DNA from: Saxibacter everestensis
GTDB taxonomy: Bacteria > Actinomycetota > Actinomycetes > Actinomycetales > Brevibacteriaceae
Assembly (NCBI RefSeq): GCF_025787225.1
Contig: NZ_CP090958.1
Location: 434,001-498,000 of the forward strand
Direction of reading: 5' to 3'
Length of the DNA stretch: 64,000 nt
Notes under the pieces: model-generated
The model's database searches: none
Told to the model about the DNA's origin: nothing
Seen by the model: only the letters and a program-made list of their open reading frames with translations
Shown: positions 53,544-62,705 of the stretch, one piece after another
Layout of the letters: every line of letters begins with the position of its first letter
Position numbering within the stretch: position 1 is the first letter of the stretch
Program-made: the position numbers and the translations under genes

Positions 53544-53978
53544 ATGGCCCGGCTTCGGAAGACCAGCGGCGCACGAACCGGTGCGAGAGATCGCGGCAGC
53601 AGCGCCATCGAGATGGCATTCATAGCGCCGGTGCTTATCCTGTTCATCTTCTTCGTCGTCCAGGCCGCGCTGTTCTTCTATGGCAAGAACGTGGCTGTGC
53701 AATCGGCTCGCGAAGGAGTCTCGCAGCTGAGACTGCTTTCAGACCGGGAGCAGTTTGCCGCCGGGTCAGGTGACATCGAGCGCTACACCGAGAACTTCGC
53801 CTCGAGCATCGGAAGGGAATCACTGATCGGCGCGGAGGCGACCTCCAGGTTTGACGGCGAAAAGGGCGAGGCCTCGATGACAGTGACCGGCCGGGTGATC
53901 TCCCTGGTGCCCGGGCTCAAACTGACTGCCAGCGGCGAGGCTTCCGGGCAGATCGAGCGATTCGAGCCCGCCCAGTGA
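53544..53978 (+). CDS. TadE-like pseudopilin
   Basis: Protein of 144 residues from ATG 53544. It has a basic leader, then DRG18 and SSAIE23, followed by MAFIAPVLILFIFFVVQAAL, the TadE pattern with Glu+5. The exported domain is beta-rich with little Cys. It starts 8 bases after the pilin stop and overlaps the next gene by four. Probably a minor pilin or anchor. Confidence 0.87.
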   Translation: MARLRKTSGARTGARDRGSSAIEMAFIAPVLILFIFFVVQAALFFYGKNVAVQSAREGVSQLRLLSDREQFAAGSGDIERYTENFASSIGRESLIGAEATSRFDGEKGEASMTVTGRVISLVPGLKLTASGEASGQIERFEPAQ

Positions 53979-54391
53979 GGCCTCGTGCCAAGGACCGCGG
54001 CTCGATGTCGGTCGAGCTGGTGATCATCATCCCGATGCTGTTGCTCGTCGTCGCCCTGGTGTACGCCTACGCCCGGGTTGCGCTGGTCAACGCCAACTTC
54101 GAAGCGGGAGTTCGCGACGCTGCCCGGGCTGCCAGCCAGTCCCGCAGCGCCGGTGAGGCGGAGGAGACCGCACGCCGGGTGGTCGAACAAGGAGTCGCCC
54201 GGCAGTCGCCACAGTGCCTGGAAAGCCTGCGCATCGAATCGATACCTGACCTGACGCCCGGATATGTGGTCACGGTGCAGGCCGAGTGCGACTATGCGCT
54301 GAGCGACCTGCTGGTGTTCGTTCCTGGTGAGGTGACGGTGGCCTCGCAGTTCTCCTCGCCGGTCGACCCCAACCGCGGCGTCACGCCATGA
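53975..54391 (+). CDS. TadE/TadG-like minor pseudopilin
   Basis: Protein of 138 residues from a GTG overlapping the previous stop. The leader MRPRAKDRG9 precedes SMSVE14 and the helix LVIIIPMLLLVVALVYAYAR, again with Glu+5 of a prepilin. The mature part carries two cysteines (SPQCLES and AECDYALSD) that could form a disulfide. It overlaps the next gene by four bases. Confidence 0.85.
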   Translation: MRPRAKDRGSMSVELVIIIPMLLLVVALVYAYARVALVNANFEAGVRDAARAASQSRSAGEAEETARRVVEQGVARQSPQCLESLRIESIPDLTPGYVVTVQAECDYALSDLLVFVPGEVTVASQFSSPVDPNRGVTP

Positions 54392-54885
54392 TGGAGCTAC
54401 GTCGAAGGCTGCTGTGCATCAATCAGGGTGATAGCGACTCGGGATGCGCCGACCGGGGCTCGGTGTCTCCCATGGTGCCGATCCTGACCATCGTGATCCT
54501 GCTGCTCGGAGGCCTGATCGTTGATTCCGGACGGCAGCTCAACGCGCGCGGCCGGGCCGTTGCGTACGCGCAGGAAGCGGCGCGTGCCGGTGCGGCTCGG
54601 ATCGATCTGACCTCGGCCGACCTCAGGCTGCAGCCAGTCGATCAGGTCGCGCAAGCGGTGGCCACCTACTGTGCCGAGGTCGAAGCGGACGGCGCGGTGA
54701 CCTCGTGCGAATTCCGCCGAATCGATCCGGTGTCCGCCAGCGACGACCGCAAGTTGGTTGTCGTCGTCGACGTCACCCTCTCGGTGCGCGCAACTCTGAT
54801 GGGCATCGTCGGAGTGCAGGAACTGAACGCATCAGGCACCGGCCGGGCCAGGCCGTTTGAAGGCGTCGACGAGCCGGAGGCTTGA
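54388..54885 (+). CDS. TadG-like pilus-associated membrane protein
   Basis: Protein of 165 residues. DRG24 is followed by SVSPM, so the Glu at +5 expected for prepilin processing is missing, although the helix (VPILTIVILLLGGLIVDSGR) and the following LNARGRAVAYAQEAARAGA match the TadG-like/Flp_N group. The external domain has two cysteines (CAEVEADGAVTSCEF). Possibly unprocessed and membrane-anchored. Confidence 0.82.
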   Translation: MMELRRRLLCINQGDSDSGCADRGSVSPMVPILTIVILLLGGLIVDSGRQLNARGRAVAYAQEAARAGAARIDLTSADLRLQPVDQVAQAVATYCAEVEADGAVTSCEFRRIDPVSASDDRKLVVVVDVTLSVRATLMGIVGVQELNASGTGRARPFEGVDEPEA

Positions 54886-54952
54886 TATTGCACGGCGGAG
54901 TCTGGTTATTCTTGAGCGAAGGAACTTCTTACTATCCCCACTGCAGAACGGT

Positions 54953-55573
54953 ATGAATTTCTTGGCCTCCCAGCGATCCCTCGGCGTGATGGCAGTCGGT
55001 GCGATCTGTGCTGCCCTGATTGCCGGCTGCTCGCCGCCGGGAAATGCAGAGGAGAAGCCGCTCAGCCCGGCAAGCGGATCCGCGGAATCGCCGGCCACCG
55101 CGCCGGCATCGCCGAGCGCCGAAGCAGGCGAAACTGAAAGCAGCGACGAAGCGCTGTCCGAATTCGAGGATGACCCGGCTGTGCAGGGCATGCGCGGGTT
55201 TTACTCCGCGATCGCCAAGGCGACGAATCAGGGCGACTTCACCCTGAAGGAACTGCAGAAGTATTCGACGCAGCGGCGGCAAGAACTGAACGAATCGACG
55301 ATGAAGGACGCAAAGGGACTGGAGTTCCCCGGGCCGATCCCGTTCACGCCGATTAAAGTGCGGTCGGATTCCGACGATCAGAAGACCATACTTGCCTGCG
55401 GGTGGGATAGCGGCTGGGCCAAGGACAAAAAGACCGGCAAGCCGCGCGACGAGTTCAGAGTTGACGGTGGAGAGGTCGAAATGCTTCGCGAGGACGGCAA
55501 CTGGAAGGTCAACAAGGTGGTTGGCGCAACGATCGACTGCTCAACAGTGGACGTGAAGAAGGTGGAATGGTGA
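54953..55573 (+). CDS. Predicted lipoprotein of the Tad locus
   Basis: Protein of 206 residues from ATG 54953. The signal peptide MNFLASQRSLGVMAVGAICA continues into the lipobox LIAGC with C26 as lipidation site. A Ser/Pro/Glu/Ala-rich linker (about residues 30-75) precedes a small alpha/beta domain with two cysteines (ILACGWD, IDCSTVD) of the DUF6318-like type. It lies in the rightward Tad transcript and its stop overlaps the next gene. Function unknown, perhaps outer support for the pilus. Confidence 0.72.
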   Translation: MNFLASQRSLGVMAVGAICAALIAGCSPPGNAEEKPLSPASGSAESPATAPASPSAEAGETESSDEALSEFEDDPAVQGMRGFYSAIAKATNQGDFTLKELQKYSTQRRQELNESTMKDAKGLEFPGPIPFTPIKVRSDSDDQKTILACGWDSGWAKDKKTGKPRDEFRVDGGEVEMLREDGNWKVNKVVGATIDCSTVDVKKVEW

Positions 55574-56508
55574 CAAGGAACCTGCCCCGTCGGCTGCTCA
55601 CCGCGTTGCTCGTGCTGCTGATGACTAGTGCCGGCGCCGGCTCGGCGTTCGCTTTCGGCTCCGAGGAAGATGGACCCGTCATCCCCGAGGTCAACAACGA
55701 CCTGCAAACCGGGGAGTACGAGGGCTGCCAGGTATTTCGCAGCTCGACGACCTACGGGCTCAGCTGCGGAAGTTCGGTTGGCGGTGACCCCGAGACGAAC
55801 AAGGAGATCCTGGACAAGGACAAGTATCCGGAATGCTGGTACGAGGATCCGCCCTTCGACCCGCCGGCGCCGCCGGAAGACGCCAAGCCGAACGGCCGCT
55901 ACGTGATCGAGCGCTGCATCGACAATCTGGGTGACCTGGAAAAAGACGACGGCGCGATGCCGGATGATATCCGGGCCACCCTTGAGCTCAAGTATGTCTA
56001 CGATGTCCTGCACCTGACCGATAACCAGAAGCGGCTGGTCGAGAAGCTCGCCCTGACGAAGAACCGGATTCCCGAGCCGATCCTGACGGTCCAGCCGAGC
56101 GAGGATCCGCGGGTCGGCGCCGACAGCTTGTTTACCCTCGCGGACGACGACATCGAGGCGGAGACAGTGCAGGCCGGCGGCGTGTACATTCGCGCCGTCG
56201 CGCAGGTACTGAACGTGGAACCGGTCGGCGTCGGCCGCGATCAGATCCGCTGCGCGGTCAACAAGGAGACGATGGCCGAGTTCGCCGACGGCGACACCCC
56301 GCTAATCCGGAACACCAGTTGTTGGTATCGATACACCAGTTCCAGCGCCGGCCAGGAAGACAACGAATACCGGGCAAAGGCAACGGCCTACTGGCAGGTC
56401 CAGGTGTCGGTCGACGGCAAGAAGTGGACAAACTTCGAGGACCCGATTTCCAAGGAAGCCATCGTCCCGATCACTGTGCGTGAGGTTCAGACCCAGGTAG
56501 TTCCCTAA
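55567..56508 (+). CDS. Secreted protein of unknown function in the Tad locus
   Basis: Protein of 313 residues with a Sec signal peptide (RNLPRRLLTALLVLLMTSAG, cleavage after about AFA at residue 29). The mature protein is acidic with several cysteines (GCQVF, LSCGSS, ECWYEDPP, ERCIDN, IRCAVNK, SCWYRY), consistent with disulfides in an extracytoplasmic protein. No known domain is recognised. It is co-transcribed between a lipoprotein and a LysM/BTAD protein, so it could be a pilus accessory or adhesin. Confidence 0.72.
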   Translation: MVTRNLPRRLLTALLVLLMTSAGAGSAFAFGSEEDGPVIPEVNNDLQTGEYEGCQVFRSSTTYGLSCGSSVGGDPETNKEILDKDKYPECWYEDPPFDPPAPPEDAKPNGRYVIERCIDNLGDLEKDDGAMPDDIRATLELKYVYDVLHLTDNQKRLVEKLALTKNRIPEPILTVQPSEDPRVGADSLFTLADDDIEAETVQAGGVYIRAVAQVLNVEPVGVGRDQIRCAVNKETMAEFADGDTPLIRNTSCWYRYTSSSAGQEDNEYRAKATAYWQVQVSVDGKKWTNFEDPISKEAIVPITVREVQTQVVP

Positions 56509-56546
56509 GTTCTTCACCAAGCTTTTCGACGAAGACGGAGATCACA

Positions 56547-59390
56547 ATGACCTACGTTCCCACCGGAACCAGGCTTCCCACTCGGGGCGGTCCCAGCCCG
56601 GCGGAGCGCCGACGCGAAATCGTGAAGGGCTTGCTGGCCACTCTCGGCGCCGTGGTCGTCGTGCTGGGCATTCCGGCCGCACTGGTCTTCTTCATCGGCA
56701 ACCCGTTGCCCACCGAGCCACCCTCAATGTCCTGGCTGACCAGGGGACTCAGCGTCGACGCGATTATCAACGTGATCGCCGTGGTGGTCTGGATCGCCTG
56801 GGCGCATTTCACCGTATGCCTGATCGTGGAATTCCGCTCCGCCCGCAGGGGCAAGGGCCTTCCGGGCCGGATGCTGCTTGGCGGCAGCGGACAGATGGCA
56901 GCGCGTCGGCTGGTCGCGGCGATTCTGTTGCTGGCCGGAGCAGCCACCTTCGCCCCCGGGCTTCAGGACGCGCCGGCGCAGGGCAGTCAGACCGTTGCGG
57001 AACAGACCACGAAGATCCAGGATGCCGACGCCGCGATCGAGAAGGCGCTGGCAGAGAACTCTGCGGCGGAATCGGCTGAGTCCGGAAAGGAAGCCGCGGC
57101 GGACAAGGTGATCACCTACACCGTCCACCCGCCCCAGGGCCGGCACTACGACACCCTGTGGGATATCTCCGAGCGCTACCTTGGCGATCCGCTGCGGTAC
57201 AAGGAGATTTACCAGCTCAATAAGGACCAGACCCAAGCTGATGGCCGCAAGCTGCACGATGCCGACCTGATCCACCCGGGCTGGGTGCTTGAAATGCCAG
57301 CGGACGCCGTCGGCAAGGGGCTCCACGTGAGTGAAAAGACGCCGGCGTCCGTACCCGGTTCCGGCCGGGACGGGGACGTTGAGACCGTCGATGCGGCCGA
57401 CACCGGAGCGGCGGCGAGCCTATCGGGCGCCATCTCGGACGGGATCAGCGGTTCCGTTGCGACATCGTCGGCATCATCGAAGGTCTCGGCTGGGGCGGAT
57501 GACGCGTCTGCCGATGGGATCAGGCTCGGTATCGGATCCGCGCTGCTGGCCGCCGGGTTGCTTACCGCGCTGAGCGCGCGGCGCGGCCCCTACGGTGCTC
57601 CGGGCGAGGGCGAGGCAGCCCTGCGGGTCGCCGCCAACGGCGAACTTGCCGCGGCAATCAACAAGAGTCTGCGACATCTGGCTGCCGCCCGCACGGAGCA
57701 GCAGCGGCCACTGCCCGAGGTCTCGGTGGCGTACTGCTCGACCGAACGCATCGTGCTGCACCTGATCGGCTCGGTGGAGGACTGCGTCGAACCGCCCACG
57801 CCGTGGACGCTGTCGGAGAACGGCAGATCCTGGACAGCGGATCTTGCTGACTTCCCGGATGAAACCCCGGATGTCGCCGCGCCATACCCTGCGCTGGTCA
57901 ACGTTGCACAGGCCCACGGCTTCGAGCTGCTGATGGACCTGGAGGCAGCGCCGGGACTCGTCGCGGTTGGCGGAGACGACACAGTGGCCCGCGAGGTGGT
58001 CAGCTCCATCGCCGTCGAACTCGCCACCAACGGCTGGTCAGACGGCGTCAACGTGACAATGGTCGGCTTTGGCGACGACCTGTCCAGCCTGGCGCAGGCC
58101 TCCATAACGCATGCCCGGGCATTGTCCGAGGTGCTTGACGAGATTGTTCAGGAATCCGAAGCGCGGACGAAACTGCTGAGTCAGCTCGGAATCGAGGGCG
58201 TGCTAACCGGACGCCAGTCACGTGAGGTTGGACGAAGCAAGCCGCGGGTTCTGGTCCTGTCCGGTCAGCCGACGCCGGGGGAGGCCGAGCAGTTGCAGCG
58301 CCTGGTCGGTTCGGGCCGCACGCCGCTCGCCGTCATCTGCCTTGGCGCCGCTCCGAGCGCGCGCTGGCAGATTGTTGCCGAAGCGGACGGGCAGCTTGGC
58401 TGCAAGGTTCTGGGACTGCGAGGCGAGGCACGGCGTCTGGCCCGCGAGGACTACCTGAGCGTTATCGACCTGCTGAAGTCGGCCGACGCCCGTCGTGCCG
58501 AGCTCAGCGAAGAAATTGCTGCGCTGACGCCGGGCGAGGCGGCTCGCCGACGGCTCGCCGTTCATCCGGACGGCGACGACAGCGGTACCGGCCACGTCCC
58601 GTCTCCGGGAGCGGCGCTGCCCGAGCCGTCCGCGGTCCTCAACGCGCCGGCCGCGGTCATGGTGCACTTACTGGGAACTGTGCGGGTCGAGGCCGTGGCT
58701 GCTCCGGACGAAGCCCAGCGTCCGCTACTGACCGAAATTGTGGTGGCAGCGGCGTTGCATCCCGAGGGATTGCACGATGCCGTGTTCCGGTCCAGCATCT
58801 GGCCGCGCGGGGCGAGCCAGGACGTCATCGATGGCGCTGTCGCCAAGGTGCAGTCCTGGCTGGGTGTGGATGGCTCCGGCCTGCCGCGATTCCGTACCCG
58901 CGACGACGGCATGTGGGTGCTCTCGGATGACGTTCGGACCGACTGGGATGTGCTGTGCGCGCTTGCGGCGGCGGCATCGGGCGGCAATGAGCTGGCGACC
59001 CTGCAGGCCGCCCTTGGATTGGGCGACGGCGAAGCGTTCTCGGGGACGCCGGCCGGGCGTTACGGCTGGTTTGCCTTCCACAAGGCCGCCCGCGAGGCAC
59101 GCGTCGTCACCGTCGCGGTAGCCCGGCGGGCAGCGGGCCTTGCCGAGGGCAATGGCCGGAATGACGATGCAGTGGCAGCGCTGCGACAGGCGATCGTACT
59201 CGTCCCGGCTTCCGAAGTGCTGTGGCGAGACCTGCTCAGGCTGGTCGGCGGAAACGACCCGGGGGCCGCGAGCTCGGTTGCCGACGAGATGTACCGCGCG
59301 CTGGAGCGTGCCAGAATCTCGCTGCCCGAGCCGGAAACCGACGCTCTCGTCGATCAGCTGGCGCCGGGCTACCGCGCCGCGACGGCATAG
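56547..59390 (+). CDS. LysM- and BTAD-domain multi-pass membrane protein
   Basis: Protein of 947 residues. Three hydrophobic helices occupy about residues 28-130, then an extracytoplasmic segment with a LysM-like module (TVHPPQGRHYDTLWDISERY, IYQLNKDQTQADGRKL, HPGWVLEMP) at about 190-252. A further helix at about 325-345 (GIGSALLAAGLLTALS) leads to a large cytosolic region with a central ATPase-free alpha/beta part and a C-terminal BTAD-like transcriptional-activator domain (from about residue 700). The domain order suggests a sensor of cell-wall state. Members of this family are common at the end of actinobacterial Tad clusters. Confidence 0.82.
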   Translation: MTYVPTGTRLPTRGGPSPAERRREIVKGLLATLGAVVVVLGIPAALVFFIGNPLPTEPPSMSWLTRGLSVDAIINVIAVVVWIAWAHFTVCLIVEFRSARRGKGLPGRMLLGGSGQMAARRLVAAILLLAGAATFAPGLQDAPAQGSQTVAEQTTKIQDADAAIEKALAENSAAESAESGKEAAADKVITYTVHPPQGRHYDTLWDISERYLGDPLRYKEIYQLNKDQTQADGRKLHDADLIHPGWVLEMPADAVGKGLHVSEKTPASVPGSGRDGDVETVDAADTGAAASLSGAISDGISGSVATSSASSKVSAGADDASADGIRLGIGSALLAAGLLTALSARRGPYGAPGEGEAALRVAANGELAAAINKSLRHLAAARTEQQRPLPEVSVAYCSTERIVLHLIGSVEDCVEPPTPWTLSENGRSWTADLADFPDETPDVAAPYPALVNVAQAHGFELLMDLEAAPGLVAVGGDDTVAREVVSSIAVELATNGWSDGVNVTMVGFGDDLSSLAQASITHARALSEVLDEIVQESEARTKLLSQLGIEGVLTGRQSREVGRSKPRVLVLSGQPTPGEAEQLQRLVGSGRTPLAVICLGAAPSARWQIVAEADGQLGCKVLGLRGEARRLAREDYLSVIDLLKSADARRAELSEEIAALTPGEAARRRLAVHPDGDDSGTGHVPSPGAALPEPSAVLNAPAAVMVHLLGTVRVEAVAAPDEAQRPLLTEIVVAAALHPEGLHDAVFRSSIWPRGASQDVIDGAVAKVQSWLGVDGSGLPRFRTRDDGMWVLSDDVRTDWDVLCALAAAASGGNELATLQAALGLGDGEAFSGTPAGRYGWFAFHKAAREARVVTVAVARRAAGLAEGNGRNDDAVAALRQAIVLVPASEVLWRDLLRLVGGNDPGAASSVADEMYRALERARISLPEPETDALVDQLAPGYRAATA

Positions 59391-59445
59391 AGGCCTGGCT
59401 CCCTGTGGTGACAGCTACGATGCGTGCGACAACAATGGAGGAACG

Positions 59446-59709
59446 ATGGTAGGCGGTGATCCCGCTGCGCTCAAGGCAGTTGCTGGGAGAATTCCGGGGC
59501 TGGTCCAGGACACCACTGGATCGGGCAAGAGCCTGACAGCCGCGATCACCAGCGCATCGGGAGGCGCCGGTGACGCGAGAGTTTCGGCGGCGCTTGACAC
59601 GCTGGGTGCAGTGCTTGGTGGCGACATACTTGCCGGGAGCATCGCAATGGGGACATCCGGTGATGTCGTTGGGGCGAGTGGCGACGCGATCGCGAAGGCG
59701 TTCGGTTAG
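59446..59709 (+). CDS. Small helical protein of a type VII secretion module
   Basis: Protein of 87 residues (MVGGDPAALKAVAGRIPGLV), with GGAGGAACG ahead of the ATG. It is Ala/Gly/Ser-rich and predicted helical, with no WxG turn but the general size of WXG100/DUF6507 or SACTE-type partner proteins. Its stop overlaps the GTG of the large secreted protein, so the two are probably a chaperone-substrate pair. Assignment is by context. Confidence 0.62.
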   Translation: MVGGDPAALKAVAGRIPGLVQDTTGSGKSLTAAITSASGGAGDARVSAALDTLGAVLGGDILAGSIAMGTSGDVVGASGDAIAKAFG

Positions 59710-61109
59710 TGGGTGTCGAAGCGTTTGTAGACATCAAAGGTTCTCCCGAGACGCTGTTATCCGGCGAAAGGTCGCTAATAGCCGTGGCAACCACGTTGGG
59801 TGGCGTTGCGACGTCGTCCAGGACTCAGTTTGTTACCGCAGTCGGGGCGCTCACCGGGCCGAGAGCGCAGGAACTGAGCTCGCTCTCGACGGTCATTGTG
59901 GACAGGATCGACGCCGCATCACTGAATGCCGGGAGCGCCGCAGGTTACCTCGGGGCTTATGGCATCGTCCTCGAAGCGGCGAAGAGAGACATGCCGGATC
60001 TCAAGTCCGAGTGGCTAACTCTGCAGAAGACTGCCAATCCCGGCGAATCCGGAATGTGCACTCCGGACAACCCCTCCGGCGAAGCTGTGGATCCGGCCCT
60101 GGTCAGCCAGGCTCAGCAGCGCCAAAAGGAACTGGAACGGCAGGCAGCGAATATCGTCACTAACCTTGACGCGTCCGCCAAGTCATCGTCGACGTCGCTC
60201 AATGGTATTTCCAACTCCGTCGTTCCCAATGCGGCCGGGATGTCCCCGGACGACGCGCTGAGAAAGGTGTTGGGGGTCGTTGCCGGTATAGATCCGGCCG
60301 TTGCCGCCAATGCATCGTGGACGGTGCTCAAAACCGGCGGCAAATACGCCAAGATGGCTCGGGACCTGTACAAACTTCCGAGCAAGGTGCGTAACGCGAA
60401 AGCGCTGATAGACGGATACAAGTCAGTGCGAGCGGCCCGGGAGGTCCTGGCCGAGGCCCAGGCGACGAATCGCGGCGTCCTGAAGACGATTAGTACGATC
60501 ATCTATCGGAACGAAAACGCGGCTAAAAGCGTCGGAGCCGGGCGCTACCTCACCGCACAGGACCTGCTGAAGGGGAAGAAGCTAGACCTGACCGCGAAGA
60601 CGATTCAGGTAAAGGCCCCCTGGGTTACTCCGGACGGCAAACCGATGTCGGCTTCCGAGTACCGAAACTGGGTGAAGGCCAACCCGGGTGCCGCCGATGA
60701 CATCAAGCCGATACAGACCACGGCGGGCAGGTTCATCGACTCAGCGAAGTGGTCATCCAAGTACGCCAAGGGCCTCGGCGTGATCAGCCTCGGGAGTAAC
60801 CTCCAGACTGCGATCACCGGCAGCCAGTACGGAACCGGAGCCCGAGGGACCGCCGACAGGTTGTTCGCGGGCGCAGGAGTGGCGACCGGAACAGCCTCGC
60901 TGCTGGCCACTGCCGGGCTCATCACCCTGGGTCCGGTCGGCGCCGGGATCATTCTCGTCGTGGGGGTTGTGTCGTTGGCCTGGTCGGTCGGGAATCTCAT
61001 CTATGACAATCGCAAGGCAATCGGCGAGGGCATTCAAAAGGCCGGCGAGGGGATCAAGAAGGCCGGCGAATGGGTTGGCGAAAAGGCCAAAAAACTGTGG
61101 CCTTTTTAG
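59709..61109 (+). CDS. Putative type VII-secreted effector with glycine-rich C-terminus
   Basis: Protein of 466 residues. The first 200 are helical and coiled-coil-like (LSTVIVDRIDAASLNAGSAA, QRQKELERQAANIVTNLD), similar in outline to LXG/WXG-type N-termini. The middle has no known motif. The last about 110 residues contain a Gly/Ala/Thr-rich hydrophobic stretch (LFAGAGVATGTASLLATAGL, GPVGAGIILVVGVVSLAW) followed by an amphipathic Lys-rich helix (IQKAGEGIKKAGEWVGEKAK) ending LWPF. This is a plausible membrane-inserting toxin domain, as in glycine-zipper LXG toxins such as TelE. No enzymatic motif is seen. Confidence 0.62.
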   Translation: MGVEAFVDIKGSPETLLSGERSLIAVATTLGGVATSSRTQFVTAVGALTGPRAQELSSLSTVIVDRIDAASLNAGSAAGYLGAYGIVLEAAKRDMPDLKSEWLTLQKTANPGESGMCTPDNPSGEAVDPALVSQAQQRQKELERQAANIVTNLDASAKSSSTSLNGISNSVVPNAAGMSPDDALRKVLGVVAGIDPAVAANASWTVLKTGGKYAKMARDLYKLPSKVRNAKALIDGYKSVRAAREVLAEAQATNRGVLKTISTIIYRNENAAKSVGAGRYLTAQDLLKGKKLDLTAKTIQVKAPWVTPDGKPMSASEYRNWVKANPGAADDIKPIQTTAGRFIDSAKWSSKYAKGLGVISLGSNLQTAITGSQYGTGARGTADRLFAGAGVATGTASLLATAGLITLGPVGAGIILVVGVVSLAWSVGNLIYDNRKAIGEGIQKAGEGIKKAGEWVGEKAKKLWPF

Positions 61110-61750
61110 GGCCGGACGGTGCCAGGAAGGGCGGGCACAGACAAGAACGACGATTGATCTATCGTGAGCGTCTCTGGCCCTCCGGTTATGGGCTGATGTT
61201 CTGTCTTGTCCTTTGGGTCGCCTGCATCGTGCTGGTGGATCAGACGCAGGACACGCCGCTGTGGGTCGATGCCCTGATCGCCTCGGGAGTGGCAGGTGTC
61301 GTCCTGGCCCTGTTACTTTCCGGCGCGCTGGAGGTGCACCGGGTGTACTCGGACGTGCTGATGACCGGTTGGCGCGAAGGTAACAGCTATCTGATTCCGT
61401 ACCGAAGCATTGAGCTGGGATCTGTGCGTGTGTATCGGAGGTCGATGGCCATCAGGCGGAAGTACCCAGAAACGTCGCTCGGCGCGACCAGGGCCAACGT
61501 TTCACACCACTACGCAGTCACCTTCGTCTGCACGGCGCAGGGTGGCGGCGGAAGTGTAGTCGCCACGTCTGTGACGGGTTGGCAGGAGCGCTGGATACTG
61601 ACTACGCAGCATCCTCGAAGGTTCCTGGCCGCTCTCGAGGAAGCAATGGTTGGGAAGGGTATCGCCAAGGCCCGTGGGTTAGCGGATTTGCCATTTCATT
61701 CGCTTAAGGATCATGACGACTGGCGGGACAAGCACTACGAGGCTTCCTAA
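61097..61750 (+). CDS. Membrane protein, possible immunity partner
   Basis: Protein of about 217 residues with two membrane helices (GYGLMFCLVLWVACIVLV and ALIASGVAGVVLALLLSGAL) and a cytosolic beta-rich part ending SLKDHDDWRDKHYEAS. RERLWPSG resembles the start of DUF3093-type proteins, but the match is weak. The start is uncertain: GTG 61097 overlaps the effector's last codons, while TTG 61154 gives LIYRERLWPSG. A two-helix membrane protein immediately after a pore-like effector suggests immunity, by analogy with other toxin loci. Confidence 0.55.
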   Translation: MAFLGPDGARKGGHRQERRLIYRERLWPSGYGLMFCLVLWVACIVLVDQTQDTPLWVDALIASGVAGVVLALLLSGALEVHRVYSDVLMTGWREGNSYLIPYRSIELGSVRVYRRSMAIRRKYPETSLGATRANVSHHYAVTFVCTAQGGGGSVVATSVTGWQERWILTTQHPRRFLAALEEAMVGKGIAKARGLADLPFHSLKDHDDWRDKHYEAS

Positions 61751-61798
61751 GCCACATACCCGTGGCTTCCCTTATGCAGGTTCGAGAGAGAGAAAAAT

Positions 61799-62659
61799 AT
61801 GGCAGAACAGATCGACGACTCTGACCTGACGATTCCAGGCGTCAATCAGTTCAGGGCGCGCACCGAAACCAAGATTGCGGTGCTTGAAGTCCTGCGGACG
61901 GGCCGTGCAGGACGATACCCAGTGGTTCAGCTGACGGACGAAGAACTTTATGCGTTGGAAGGGGACCGGGACCCGATAGCGGGGATGCCTTACCTGTCCA
62001 CTCTCAAGGGAGAGCAGCGCGAGTTTGCACGGGAGATAGCGTCACGTTCGATGGCGTCACGTGACCTGATCAGGATCAGTGACGTCGACGAACAGGGGAT
62101 GCCGACTTTCGCTTTGCCTGCCGAGGTGCAGGGCGTTCTTGCTGCACGGTCGGCGGCATCGAGCGTGATAATCGCGGAACGCCAGGCGTCAGAGGCCGGA
62201 GTGGTCCGGGTGCTATTCATCCAAGCGGACCAGGAAGTCGTCGTTGAAGAAGAAGTTCTTCCGGCAGGAGTTCACGTATTCTCCGTCAAGCCGTTTGATG
62301 CCGCCGCCGAGGATCTGCAGGAGTTTCTCGACCCGGATGCCGTCGCGTCGGTCAGCGGAAAGCCCCGCGAAGTGGATCTGGTTGCGGTCACCCGCGGTGA
62401 GGCGACGTACGGGCCAATCGAGAACGAAGCCCGCTGGGCATCTGTGCTCACCCTCGTGACGGCAAACGATGCCAGCGGTCAAACATCACCGGTCGATGGC
62501 GATGCCACAGTGCAGGAACGTCGACTGACGGTCTACTGCGCGCAGGACCGGGTTGAGGTCGCGGAGCCACATCCGGATTCAGCCGTTGTGGATATACGTG
62601 CTTTCAGTGAGGATGAGCTCAGGGAACTCGTTCTGGAACTCGTGACTGGCGGCGCCTGA
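61799..62659 (+). CDS. Cytosolic protein of unknown function in the type VII module
   Basis: Protein of 286 residues, acidic, without signal peptide or membrane helix. It begins MAEQIDDSDLTIPGVNQFRA and is rich in short beta strands (VVRVLFIQADQEVVVEEEVL, ERRLTVYCAQDRVEVAE). Its size and position beside EccC would fit an EspG-like chaperone, but I see no family motif and give no name. AGAGAGAGAAAA bases precede the ATG. The next gene starts 46 bases later. Confidence 0.6.
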   Translation: MAEQIDDSDLTIPGVNQFRARTETKIAVLEVLRTGRAGRYPVVQLTDEELYALEGDRDPIAGMPYLSTLKGEQREFAREIASRSMASRDLIRISDVDEQGMPTFALPAEVQGVLAARSAASSVIIAERQASEAGVVRVLFIQADQEVVVEEEVLPAGVHVFSVKPFDAAAEDLQEFLDPDAVASVSGKPREVDLVAVTRGEATYGPIENEARWASVLTLVTANDASGQTSPVDGDATVQERRLTVYCAQDRVEVAEPHPDSAVVDIRAFSEDELRELVLELVTGGA

Positions 62660-62705
62660 GTAGTCTAGGAGACGACTGGATGGCTCGAGGAAAGGCTTCA
62701 CGCGG

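Noticed and set aside
59446-59709. WXG100 family assignment for the small helical protein
   Set aside because: No W-x-G turn is present.
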